Assembly (NCBI RefSeq): GCF_013376005.1 | Contig: NZ_JABMJK010000001.1 | Location: forward strand, 714,665-778,664 | Source: Duganella sp. SG902 | Lineage (GTDB): Bacteria; Pseudomonadota; Gammaproteobacteria; Burkholderiales; Burkholderiaceae_D | DNA length: 64,000 nucleotides | Direction of reading: 5' to 3' | Part shown: one piece after another, positions 7,202 to 16,338 of the stretch | Position numbering within the stretch: the stretch's first letter is position 1 | Layout: each line of letters opens with the position of its first letter | Notes under the pieces: model-generated | Databases searched by the model: none | Seen by the model: only the letters and a program-made list of their open reading frames with translations | Told to the model about the DNA's origin: nothing | Translations under genes and position numbers: made by a program

Positions 7202-10200
7202 TTAGCCCAGCAGTACTTCGATATGATGCGTTCCGCCACCGCCGCGCAACGGAATGCGCGCCACGCCATCTTGCGGCGCCAATGGCTGACCGTCGACCGT
7301 CACGCCCACCACGCGCTGCGCGCTGCCCTGAGGATTCCTGGCCACGATGTGATACTGCCCGCCGTCCGGCGCGGCATAGCGGATGCTGAACTCCGGCCAG
7401 TCATCCGGCACGCGCGGCGCCAGCACGATATGATTGCCGTCTTCGATGCGGAAGCCCAGCACCGATTCCAGCCCCACGCGGAACATCCAGCCGGACGAGC
7501 CGGTGTACCAGGTCCAGCCGCCGCGTCCCACATGCGGCGCTTCGCCATAGACGTCGGCCGCGATCACATACGGCTCCACCTGATACACCGCCACCGCCGC
7601 CGCATCGAGCGCATGGCTGACAGGACTCAGCATCTCCAGCAGCCGCGCGGCACGGTCACGCCGTCCCGCTTCAGCCATCGCCCGCACCGCCCAGCAGGCG
7701 GCGTGCGTGTACTGGCCGCCGTTCTCACGCACACCGGCCACGTAGCCTTTGATGTAGCCCGGATCATTGGGCGTGTTGACAAAGGCTGGCGTCAGCAGAC
7801 GAATCAGGCCATCCTGTTCCGACACCAGCCGCTGCTCCATCGCGTCCAGCGCCTGATTGGCGCGTTCCTGCGGCGCGGCGCCGGAAATCACCGCCCACGC
7901 CTGGGCCAGCGCGTCGATCTGGCATTCGTCGCTTTCCTTGGAGCCGATGACGGCGCCGTTGTCGTAGAAGGCACGCCGGTACCAGCCGCCATCCCAGCCA
8001 TCGGCGTTCAGCGCGTAGTCCAGGTGATCGTGATAAGCACGGTAGATGAGCACCCGCGCGTGATCGCCGCGCTGCTCGCAGATAGGCAGGAAATCCTTGA
8101 TGATGCGAGACAGGAAAAAGCCCATCCACACGCTCTCGCCACGCCCTTCGCGGCCAACGCGGTTCATGCCGTCGTTCCAGTCGCCGGTGCCCATCAGCGG
8201 CAGACCGTGCGCGCCCTGGGTCAGGGAGCGGTCCAGCGCGCGGCAGCAATGCTCGTAGATGTCGGCGCTGTCGCCGGACAGCTCCGGTTTCAGGTACACC
8301 TCATCCTCGCCCTCTTCCAGCAGCCGGGCTTTCAGGAAAGGCTCGACTTCATCCAGTACGCCGCGGTCGCCGGTGGTATTGATGTAGAAGGCGGTGATGT
8401 ACGGCAGCCAAAGCAGGTCGTCCGAAAAGCGCGTGCGCAAACCTTGCTCCATCGGCGCCGTGTGCCACCAGTGCAGTACATCGCCTTCCACGAACTGGTG
8501 GGCCGCGTGAATGCGGATCTGCTGGCGTGTCAGGTCCGGGCGCGCGTACACCATGGCACTGGAATCCTGCAACTGGTCCCGGTAGCCCAGCGCGCCGCCG
8601 GACTGGTAGAAGGCCGAGCGGCCCCAGATGCGACAGCTCAGGTTCTGATAGGCCAGCCAGCCGTTCAGCATCAGATCCACCGCCGGCGTCGGGGTCCGCA
8701 CCTGTACCGCGCCGACGGTGCGGCTCCAGAACGCGGTGATCTCGTCATACGCGTTCTGCACCGCGCCCGGCGCCGCGTAACGTCGCACCAGCTCCAGCGC
8801 CGCTTGGCGCTCCACCGTTTCGCCCAGCAGGAACACGCATTCCAGCGTGGCGCCCGGCGCCAGTTCGTGCGTGGCCTGCAGCGCGGCGCAGGGATCGAGA
8901 CCGGCGCCGCTGACGCCATCCAGGCGCGGCGCCGCCAAGGCCGCAGGACGCGCTGGGCTGCCATGCAGGCCGATGAACGAGGCACGGTCCGCGCTGTGAT
9001 GTACTTCAGCGCCATGAGCCAGGAATGCGGCAAACGTCACGCCATCGGCAAACACCCCGGCCATCGGGTTATGCGCCAGCAGCACGCCCGACGGATCATG
9101 CTCGGTGACGACAAAGCGGCTGCTGTCGGCGGGCGTGCCGCCCAGTACCAGACGCTGGTAGGAGAACAGCGATAGCCGCCGCGCCGCCGCGCCAAGGTTG
9201 GTCACGCGGACGCGCACCAGCTTGACCGGGTCGTGGCGCGGCACGAACATGGTGGTTTCCTGCTCCAGTCCATGGCTGACATGGCGGAAGCGCGTGTAGC
9301 CGAAACCATGCGCGGCCTCGTAGCCGGCCGCCGTCGGCGTCGGACCTGGCACCGGCGACCAGAATTGGCCACTGTCCTCATCGCGGATGTACAGCGCCTC
9401 GCCATGCGGATCGCGGATCGGATCGTTGTACCACGGCGTGAGGCGGTGCACGCGGCTATTGCGGCTCCACGTGTAGCCGGCCCCGCTGTCGCTGACCAGG
9501 AAGCCGAAATGTTCATTGGAGACGGCGTTGGTCCAGGCCAGCGGCGGCCGGTGCAGCCCGCGCCGTGCATCCCAGTCCATACGGATCACGTATTCATCGC
9601 CGGCGTCGTTAAAGCCGCCGTTGCCATTGAAGAAGCGCAGCGCGGTGCCGTCATCCAGCGAAGCCGGGCCCTCCGGCTGTGCGGCGCCAGCGCCGATCAT
9701 CTGGGCGGCTGGCGCGGCGCCGTCCGGGTGGTCCAGCGATGGTAATGCTTCACGCACCACCAGCAGCGCATTGAGTTCGATGCGAGCCAGCTCCGCGGAC
9801 GGCAGGCTGGAGGGGTCACGCACGTAGAGGCCTTCCTCGGCAGGCCATGCGTCCGGCGCGCCAAGCAGCAGCACATTCAGGCGCAGACCGAGCGCAGACC
9901 AGTAGCGGCGCGCACCCAGCAGGAGTTCGATGTCTGCATCACCGGGGCGTGCCGCGTGCAGAAGCACATGGACCGTCGGCAGCCCTGCGGCCGCGCTGGC
10001 GCTGGTGGCCCTGACCACGGCGCTGGCGGCGGCCAATGCGGCCGGGGGGGCGCGCAGGCCGGACTGGCCGTACAGGATCGCACCGGCGAGGCGCTGGCAG
10101 TATTCCGCCTGCGTAGCGCTCAAGCCGATCCGCTCGCGCAGGGCCTTGCCAGCGGCGCGCGCCGCATCCATCAGTGGCAGACCATCGTCGCGTAGCGCAT

Positions 10201-10984
10201 CGGCCAGCGTCAGCGCCTGTTCGCGGTTGGCCGCCGCGCCAAGCACGAACAGCACGCGCGCCACTCCTCCCGGCGTCAGCGTCACGCTGCGACGCAGACT
10301 GAATGCCGGATCAAGTACATTGCCGGCGGTGCCCGACAGCGCGCCGTCCATGCCGGCCGGTGCGCGCAGGTCGCGGCCACGGCCAACGAAACGGGTGCGG
10401 TCGGTCTCAAAACCGGCCGCGTCGCCGCCAGCCGCCGCGTGCATCATCCACAGTCCGGCCTCGCCCTCGCCGCGTGGACGGCGGCGCGCAAGCAGTACAC
10501 CGTTGGCCGCATCGTGCTCGGTCTGGACAAACAGCTTGGAGAAAGCCGGATGCGCGGCTTCGTCAGACTGACGGTTCAGCACCACCTCAAGATAGCTGGT
10601 CACATCGATCCGGCGCGGACGCTCGGACAGGTTGCGCAACAAGATGCTGCGCACCTCCACGTCCCGCACGGGATCGACAGCCGCTTCCAGTCTCGCCTCG
10701 ACGCCGTTGGCGACCACGCTGATCCAGCAACTGCCGTCATCACCGCCGGCATCACGCCGGGCGCCGTCAACGTCACAAGGTTGCGCGCCCAGCGACCATT
10801 GCTGGCCGCTGTCGGCGTCACGCAAATAGAAGAAATAGCCTTCCGCGTCTTCAACGCGGTCGCCGCTCCAGCGCGACAGCATGGTGTCGCCTACGCGGCT
10901 GAAGCCTGTGCCGGCGCCGGTCAGCAAGGTGGTAAAGCTGCCGTTCGACAGCAGTTGTGCGTGGCGCATCAGTGGATGGGTCAT
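7202..10984 (-). CDS. GH94 glycoside phosphorylase, probable 1,2-beta-oligoglucan phosphorylase
   Basis: A 1260-residue cytoplasmic protein with no signal peptide. It matches the C-terminal, phosphorylase-like part of cyclic beta-1,2-glucan synthase and the stand-alone 1,2-beta-oligoglucan phosphorylases. Two beta-sandwich modules of the Glyco_transf_36 type are visible: residues about 1-260, starting LLSNGSFTTLLTGAG, and about 490-760, with YTWSRNSRVHRLTPW. An (alpha/alpha)6 catalytic domain follows, with GTGDWNDGMN around residues 932-941; the family general-acid Asp lies in this region. The glucosyltransferase (GT84) and membrane parts of the synthase are absent, so degradation is more likely than synthesis. 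The predicted reaction is sophoro-oligosaccharide plus phosphate giving glucose 1-phosphate and a shorter chain. The start at 10984 is the first codon consistent with family N-termini. The exact linkage is inferred from neighbours. Confidence 0.85.
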   Translation of the reverse strand: MTHPLMRHAQLLSNGSFTTLLTGAGTGFSRVGDTMLSRWSGDRVEDAEGYFFYLRDADSGQQWSLGAQPCDVDGARRDAGGDDGSCWISVVANGVEARLEAAVDPVRDVEVRSILLRNLSERPRRIDVTSYLEVVLNRQSDEAAHPAFSKLFVQTEHDAANGVLLARRRPRGEGEAGLWMMHAAAGGDAAGFETDRTRFVGRGRDLRAPAGMDGALSGTAGNVLDPAFSLRRSVTLTPGGVARVLFVLGAAANREQALTLADALRDDGLPLMDAARAAGKALRERIGLSATQAEYCQRLAGAILYGQSGLRAPPAALAAASAVVRATSASAAAGLPTVHVLLHAARPGDADIELLLGARRYWSALGLRLNVLLLGAPDAWPAEEGLYVRDPSSLPSAELARIELNALLVVREALPSLDHPDGAAPAAQMIGAGAAQPEGPASLDDGTALRFFNGNGGFNDAGDEYVIRMDWDARRGLHRPPLAWTNAVSNEHFGFLVSDSGAGYTWSRNSRVHRLTPWYNDPIRDPHGEALYIRDEDSGQFWSPVPGPTPTAAGYEAAHGFGYTRFRHVSHGLEQETTMFVPRHDPVKLVRVRVTNLGAAARRLSLFSYQRLVLGGTPADSSRFVVTEHDPSGVLLAHNPMAGVFADGVTFAAFLAHGAEVHHSADRASFIGLHGSPARPAALAAPRLDGVSGAGLDPCAALQATHELAPGATLECVFLLGETVERQAALELVRRYAAPGAVQNAYDEITAFWSRTVGAVQVRTPTPAVDLMLNGWLAYQNLSCRIWGRSAFYQSGGALGYRDQLQDSSAMVYARPDLTRQQIRIHAAHQFVEGDVLHWWHTAPMEQGLRTRFSDDLLWLPYITAFYINTTGDRGVLDEVEPFLKARLLEEGEDEVYLKPELSGDSADIYEHCCRALDRSLTQGAHGLPLMGTGDWNDGMNRVGREGRGESVWMGFFLSRIIKDFLPICEQRGDHARVLIYRAYHDHLDYALNADGWDGGWYRRAFYDNGAVIGSKESDECQIDALAQAWAVISGAAPQERANQALDAMEQRLVSEQDGLIRLLTPAFVNTPNDPGYIKGYVAGVRENGGQYTHAACWAVRAMAEAGRRDRAARLLEMLSPVSHALDAAAVAVYQVEPYVIAADVYGEAPHVGRGGWTWYTGSSGWMFRVGLESVLGFRIEDGNHIVLAPRVPDDWPEFSIRYAAPDGGQYHIVARNPQGSAQRVVGVTVDGQPLAPQDGVARIPLRGGGGTHHIEVLLG

Positions 10985-10989
10985 GATCT

Positions 10990-12348
10990 TTATACGGTTG
11001 TGTTCAGGCAGGCGCCATTGCTGGCGACGATATCGGCATACAGGTAGGCGCTGTCTTTCAGCGTTCGCTGCTGGGTGGCGAAGTTGACGTGAATGATGCC
11101 GAAGCGCTTGGCGAAGCCCAGCGACCATTCAAGGTTGTCGAGCAGCGACCACACCATGTAGCCCCGGATGTCCACACCCTGCGCCAGCGCTGCGCTCAGA
11201 GCGCCCATGTTCTTGCGCAGGCAATCGACGCGCAACGGGTCGTGCACGCGGCCGCTCTCCGCGACAGGCGGATCGTAGAAGGCAGAGCCGTTTTCCATGA
11301 TGTAGAGCGGCGTGTCGCCGTAGCGCTGTTTGAAGTTCAGCAGCGTGTCGGTAAGCCCTTGCGGGAAGACTTCCCAGCCGGTTTCGGTGTATGTGGCCTG
11401 CGGCTGGCGCACCGGTGCCACCTTCAGCGGCCAATTGGACGGCTCGTTGCGTACCACGGCACGTGTGTAGTAATTGATGCCGACGAAGTCCAGCTTCTGG
11501 CGGATCAGCGCGAAGTCCTCGGCCGGCCAATCCGGCCAGGCGTCGCCAAACATCTGCTTGAGCTCCGGCGGGTATGCGCCGAGGAAGATCGGATCGAGAT
11601 ACTGGCGGTTCATATAAGCGTCGGCGCGCCGGGTCGCGTCCAGGTCTTCCTGCGATTGGCTGGCCGGGTACTTCGGCTCGATGTTGACGACGATGCCGAT
11701 CTGGTGCCGGCCAATTTCCCGGTAAGCTTTGACGGCGCTGCCGTGTGCGCGCATCAGGTTGTGGCTGGCCAGCGCCGCCTCGTGCAGGCTGCGGTGGCCC
11801 GGCGCCAGCGTGCCGTGCATGTAGCCGCCGTCCGTCACCACCCACGGTTCATTCAGTGTGGCCCAGGATTTGACACGGCCATCGAAAGCCTTGAACAGGA
11901 TGCGTGCGTAATCGGTGAACCAATCGGCGATGTCGGGGTTCAGCCAGCCGCCGCGATCGTCAAGTGCCGCCGGCAGATCCCAGTGGTACAGCGTGACCAG
12001 CGGTTCGATGCCGTTCGCCAGCAGTTCGTCGATCAGACGGCTGTAGAAATCCAGGCCGGCCTGGTTGATGGCGCCCCGCCCCTGCGGCAGGATGCGGCTC
12101 CAGGAGATGCTGAAGCGGTAGGCCTTGAGTCCCAGCTTTGCCATCAGCGCCACGTCCTCCTTGTAGCGGTTGTAATGGTCGCAGGCGATGTCGCCGCTGT
12201 CGCCGTCGCGCACATTGCCCGGCACCGCGCAGAACCGCTGCCAGATGCTGGCGCCGGCGCCATCGGCCAGCGGCGATCCTTCGATCTGATAGGCGGAGGT
12301 GGCGCTGCCCCACAGGAAGCCGGGTGGGAAGTGGATGGTTTGGCTCAT
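10990..12348 (-). CDS. GH1 family beta-glucosidase
   Basis: A 452-residue GH1 TIM-barrel enzyme. FPPGFLWGSATSAYQIEG opens the domain, the acid/base is Glu167 in TLNEPW, the nucleophile is Glu352 in YIMENG, and the substrate-pocket stretch WSLLDNLEWSLGF is present. It has no signal peptide, so it should act in the cytoplasm on short beta-glucosides, here probably sophorose or sophorotriose left by the GH94 phosphorylase. I chose the ATG at 12348, which fits the family N-terminus; an ATG at 12384 would add 12 residues and overlap the upstream gene. The stop is 5 bases before the GH94 start, so the two are co-translated. GH1 enzymes vary in linkage preference, so specificity is from context. Confidence 0.93.
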   Translation of the reverse strand: MSQTIHFPPGFLWGSATSAYQIEGSPLADGAGASIWQRFCAVPGNVRDGDSGDIACDHYNRYKEDVALMAKLGLKAYRFSISWSRILPQGRGAINQAGLDFYSRLIDELLANGIEPLVTLYHWDLPAALDDRGGWLNPDIADWFTDYARILFKAFDGRVKSWATLNEPWVVTDGGYMHGTLAPGHRSLHEAALASHNLMRAHGSAVKAYREIGRHQIGIVVNIEPKYPASQSQEDLDATRRADAYMNRQYLDPIFLGAYPPELKQMFGDAWPDWPAEDFALIRQKLDFVGINYYTRAVVRNEPSNWPLKVAPVRQPQATYTETGWEVFPQGLTDTLLNFKQRYGDTPLYIMENGSAFYDPPVAESGRVHDPLRVDCLRKNMGALSAALAQGVDIRGYMVWSLLDNLEWSLGFAKRFGIIHVNFATQQRTLKDSAYLYADIVASNGACLNTTV

Positions 12349-12367
12349 TGGTCGGTATCCCTCGAAG

Positions 12368-15300
12368 TTAAAACGGTGCGCCATCGATCAGCAGGACCGC
12401 TGGCAGGCTGGTAATCGTGATCTGGCGTCCCTGCCAGTTCACCGGCTGGCCGTTCAGGACTGCCGCACCGGGTGCGGTGGACCACGGCCAGGTGTAGATC
12501 ACGCCGCCGGGCGGCATGTGCGGCATGGCAGCGACGCGCAGCGCGACGCTGCCGCCCTGCCGGGCAAGCGTGTAGCTCAGCGGGCCGTATGGCGTGCGCA
12601 ATCCCTGCAGACCGACGCCATCGCCGGCCAGCCATGCGGTGGGAATGCCTTCCGCCAGCAGCAGCGCGTGGTCGGATTCGCGCTCGTAAGCGAAGGAATC
12701 CAACGCGGCGCGGATGTAGTCGGAGGAGATCCAGCCGTGCGGCATGTCGCCTAGGAAGCGCGGCTCGCGCGCATCGCGGCCGACCACTTCGGCCCACTGG
12801 TTCCAGGCGCGTGGGCGCTGATCAGCGTAGAAGTAGTCCAGCAGTTGCGCCGCGCGCTCGCGCCAGCCCATGCGGATGAAGGCGCTGACATTGCGCAGTT
12901 CGTAGGGTGTGTAGTCTTCCCACGCCTTGCCGCCGTCGCGTCGCGCAAGGAAGAAGTCCCAGTATTTCTCATAGGTTGCGCTCAGCAGCGCGGCTGGCAA
13001 GTGATGTTGTTCGCCGCCGGGCGTGAGAGCGATGGTGGACGAGGTGGGGTCGAAGTCGCCCAGTTCGGCCGCGCCAGGCAGGTAGTTGATGCCATGGGCG
13101 CGGGTGCTGGCGGCCAGTGATGCATAGAGGTCGTGGCGGAATTCGTCACGCTGCGCGGCGAAACGGCGGGCGGCGTCGGTGTGGCCCAGAATGGCGGCGA
13201 TATCGGCGGCGTCCTTGTAGCCGCGCATGGCCCAGAAGTCGTCCCAGTAGGAATGCATGGGCTTCTCGGAATAGCCTTCGTGGCTGATCGACGCTGGCAT
13301 CAGTCCGAACAGCGCCTCGCGGCCGGCGGCGCGGTTGGCTGGCGTGCGCTCGGATTGACGCAACGTCTCCATGTAGTCGGCGGAGGCTTCGACGCGCGGC
13401 CAGATCGCCGCCAGTGCCGCCTTGTCGCGCGTGTAGCGATACAGTTCTGCGGCGAGGAAAATCAATTCGCCATGGCTGTCGTTTTCCGGCACCGGGTCGG
13501 CGCCGCGCCGGTCCACGCAGCATGGCACTTTGCCGTTGTCAAACTGGTACGGCGCGTACCAGCGCAGGTAGCTGGCGGCGGTTTCCGGTTGGCCGAGCCG
13601 CAGCAGCGCTTCGGACATCATGGCGCCGTCGCGTATCCATGAGCGGCGATAGGAACGGGTGCCTGGCTGGATGGCATCGCCTTCGCGGCTCATCAGGATG
13701 TGGGCCAGCGAGGAACGCAGAGTGTCGGCCATGTGTTGGCCGGCCGAAGGCACCGTCAACGTGACATGATTCAGTTTGACGCGCCATTCGTCCGCAACCC
13801 GCGCCTGCCGGGCGGCGAGCCAGGGGACGGTGACGGTGGCCGGCCTATCGTTGGCCGTACCGGCCATCGGCAGTACAGCGCCGAGCGCCACACTGCCGCG
13901 TGCAGGCAGCACAATGTCGTAACTGAGTGTGGCGGAGGCCATGCCGGCGTCGTCATGCAGCACCTGGGAGACAGTGCTTCGTGAACTGCGCCGGCGTTGC
14001 GACAGCTCAGGCAGCAGGCCGGCGTCAAAGGAGGATAGCGCGACGCTGGACGGTGTCACGACGGGATAGACTTTGCCGCTGCCATTGACGCTGAGCGCCT
14101 TGCCGTCCCACGCCACGTCGCTGATGGCGCTGTAGCCGCCGGGGGTGTTGAGGAACTGGCGCGGCGCGTTGACCTGAAATGGGCGAGCAGCCAGCACCAG
14201 CGTCAGTTTCTTTTCCGTCGGCTCCAGGTTGGTGAGCGTGTAGCGCGCCAGAAGTTGCGACGCCGCTGGCGTGCCGTCGGCGGCCGCGGTGACGCTCAAC
14301 GTCCATGACGGATGCCGCCAGGTGACCGTCGGCACCGGCAGGTAGCCGTCTTCCAAACTTTGGCTGACCTCCACATCGGCCCAGCTGACCAAGCGCCCGC
14401 CATCGCGGACAAACGGCTCTAGCGAGAAGCCGCCCTGCCTTGCCTCCAGTGCACCATCCTCTGAAATCAGCGCGCTATGATCGCCGCCGCCATCCACGCC
14501 CACCAGCGTCCAATAGGGTTGTTGGCCGCTGAAACCGCGTGGATACAGGCCGCGTGACGCTGTCGCGGCCAGCGCCGAGATGAACTGGTTGGGCGTGGCG
14601 CCATAGGCGAGATCCTTCAGTTCCACTTCCGCCAGGGCGTATCCGGCGCCGAGCCCGGCGTGCAGTGAGAGCCGGATGTAGCGCGCTTCCGATTCCGGCA
14701 GCCGCAATGGATCGCCGCCGCCGTTGCCGGCGCTGACGCGGCGTACGGTGCGCCATTCACGGCCATCATCGGACAGCGCGACGTCGTAACGGCTGGCGTA
14801 GCGGCGATCCAGCCAATGCAGCAGCAGGCCGCCGAACTCGCGGGATGCGCCGAGATCGATCACCAATTGCTGCTCGCCGCGCCGGCTGATCCACGCGCTG
14901 GCTGGATTGCCGTCAAGCGCCAGCGCGGCGCCGCCGTGTGGCACGTCGGACGACGCGCGCGCACGTGGCTGCGGCCACGAGACCGGCGCCGGCGGCAGTT
15001 CGCGGATTTGCAGCTGGCGCAGATAAACCGAGCCCTTGCCGCCACCGCTGCCGGCGCTGATCACAAATTCCAGCCGCTCGGCATGCGTCAGACGACGGTC
15101 CTTGGCCGGTCCCCAAGCAAACGCGATCTGGCGCTTCTTGATGCGTACCAGTTGCCACGTTTTCGGGAACTCGTAGTCCTGCTGCTGGAACCACCAGACG
15201 TTGTCGCCACTGGCATCGGTGAGCTTGAACTCAAAATGGTTGACCGGCGCGTCGGCGCGCACATAGAACGAGATCTCGTAGTTTTCCGGCAGGTAGAGCG

Positions 15301-15526
15301 GCAGGCTGCGGCGCACGAAGGCATAGCCTCCCCTGCCGGCGAAGTCGAAATCCAGCCGCAGGCCGCCGTCAGCCGCGCTGGCGCGCGACTGCACGCCATC
15401 CGAAGCCTGCGCCTGCCATGCGGCGATGTCGGAAAAATCGTCCAACACGCGTGATGACGCGGCGGCATTGGCAGTCATGGCGGCCAACGCCAGCACCAGG
15501 GTAACGAAGGAGCGCAATATCTTCAT
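12368..15526 (-). CDS. Large secreted glycosidase with carbohydrate-binding and discoidin domains, family unassigned
   Basis: A 1052-residue protein with a signal peptide (cleavage near TANAAASS). Residues about 25-175 look like a beta-sandwich carbohydrate-binding module (VLDDFSDIAAW, FYVRADAPVNHFEFKL). Residues about 185-310 look like an F5/8 discoidin domain (ALDGNPASAWIS, VIDLGASREFGG, ARYIRLSL). Residues about 330-560 form a beta-rich region. From about 600 there is a six-hairpin (alpha/alpha)6 catalytic domain with SYRRSWIRDGAMMSEALLRLG, CCVDRRGADPVPENDSHGEL and HSYWDDFWAMRGY. Its RDGA and ENDSHGE stretches recall inverting (alpha/alpha)6 glycosidases, but I cannot place it in a named family. 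It overlaps the second permease gene by four bases, so it belongs to the glucan operon. A periplasmic role in trimming beta-1,2-glucan is inference. Confidence 0.75.
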   Translation of the reverse strand: MKILRSFVTLVLALAAMTANAAASSRVLDDFSDIAAWQAQASDGVQSRASAADGGLRLDFDFAGRGGYAFVRRSLPLYLPENYEISFYVRADAPVNHFEFKLTDASGDNVWWFQQQDYEFPKTWQLVRIKKRQIAFAWGPAKDRRLTHAERLEFVISAGSGGGKGSVYLRQLQIRELPPAPVSWPQPRARASSDVPHGGAALALDGNPASAWISRRGEQQLVIDLGASREFGGLLLHWLDRRYASRYDVALSDDGREWRTVRRVSAGNGGGDPLRLPESEARYIRLSLHAGLGAGYALAEVELKDLAYGATPNQFISALAATASRGLYPRGFSGQQPYWTLVGVDGGGDHSALISEDGALEARQGGFSLEPFVRDGGRLVSWADVEVSQSLEDGYLPVPTVTWRHPSWTLSVTAAADGTPAASQLLARYTLTNLEPTEKKLTLVLAARPFQVNAPRQFLNTPGGYSAISDVAWDGKALSVNGSGKVYPVVTPSSVALSSFDAGLLPELSQRRRSSRSTVSQVLHDDAGMASATLSYDIVLPARGSVALGAVLPMAGTANDRPATVTVPWLAARQARVADEWRVKLNHVTLTVPSAGQHMADTLRSSLAHILMSREGDAIQPGTRSYRRSWIRDGAMMSEALLRLGQPETAASYLRWYAPYQFDNGKVPCCVDRRGADPVPENDSHGELIFLAAELYRYTRDKAALAAIWPRVEASADYMETLRQSERTPANRAAGREALFGLMPASISHEGYSEKPMHSYWDDFWAMRGYKDAADIAAILGHTDAARRFAAQRDEFRHDLYASLAASTRAHGINYLPGAAELGDFDPTSSTIALTPGGEQHHLPAALLSATYEKYWDFFLARRDGGKAWEDYTPYELRNVSAFIRMGWRERAAQLLDYFYADQRPRAWNQWAEVVGRDAREPRFLGDMPHGWISSDYIRAALDSFAYERESDHALLLAEGIPTAWLAGDGVGLQGLRTPYGPLSYTLARQGGSVALRVAAMPHMPPGGVIYTWPWSTAPGAAVLNGQPVNWQGRQITITSLPAVLLIDGAPF

Positions 15527-16338
15527 CCCTTCACACTCCCCACCAGCAGGCCCTGGATGTAATAGCGCTGCAAGCCAAGGAACAGCAGCAGCACCGGCAA
15601 CACGGTCAGCACCGATCCGGCCATCATCAGTTCGTTATCCTGCACATGCTCGCGCGAGAGCGACGCCAGCGCCACCGGCAGTGTGTACAAGTCCTTGTCG
15701 GTCAACACGATCAGCGGCCACATAAAATCGTTCCAGGTGCCGAGGAAAGTGAAGATGCCCAGCGTGACCAAGATAGGCGTCAGCAACGGCAGCACGATGA
15801 TGCGGAAGATCTGGAACTCGCTGGCGCCGTCCATGCGCGCCGCCTCCAGCAGCGCGTCCGGTATCGTCAGCGCGTACTGGCGCACCAGGAAGATGCCGAA
15901 GATGCCGGCCATCGCCGGCACCAACACCGCGCCGTATGTATTCACCAGCCCGAGATACTTCAGTAGCAGGAACAGCGGCAGCATCGCCACCTGGCTGGGA
16001 ATCACCAGCGCGCCCAGCATGGCCTTGAAGATGCGTTCGCGCCCCTGGAAACGCAGCTTCGCGAACGCATAGCCGGCGCTGACATTGAACAGCAGCGACA
16101 GCACCGTCGCCGCGCAAGACAGCAGTACGCTGTTGAGCAGATACTGGCCAATGCCGGCATGGCTGAACAACTCACGGTAGTTATGCAGCGTGGCGGATTG
16201 CGGCAGGAACCGCAGCGGGAAACCGCTGGACTCGCCCGGCGCCATCAGCGACGCGGACAACATCCATAACAGCGGGAACAGCGTCAGCACGCCGGCGCCC
16301 AGCATCAGGCCATTCAGCAGCAAGGCGCGCGGCTTCAT
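15523..16338 (-). CDS. Sugar ABC transporter permease (MalG type)
   Basis: A 271-residue inner-membrane permease of the CUT1 class, with about six membrane helices and the EAA loop EAARMDGASEFQIFRIIVLP that contacts the ATPase. It pairs with the MalF-type permease immediately upstream, whose stop overlaps this ATG by four bases (16335-16338). The start at 16338 (MKPRALLLNG) gives the normal family N-terminus; longer frames run into the preceding gene. The next gene, the large glycosidase, also overlaps by four bases. Confidence 0.95.
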   Translation of the reverse strand: MKPRALLLNGLMLGAGVLTLFPLLWMLSASLMAPGESSGFPLRFLPQSATLHNYRELFSHAGIGQYLLNSVLLSCAATVLSLLFNVSAGYAFAKLRFQGRERIFKAMLGALVIPSQVAMLPLFLLLKYLGLVNTYGAVLVPAMAGIFGIFLVRQYALTIPDALLEAARMDGASEFQIFRIIVLPLLTPILVTLGIFTFLGTWNDFMWPLIVLTDKDLYTLPVALASLSREHVQDNELMMAGSVLTVLPVLLLFLGLQRYYIQGLLVGSVKG

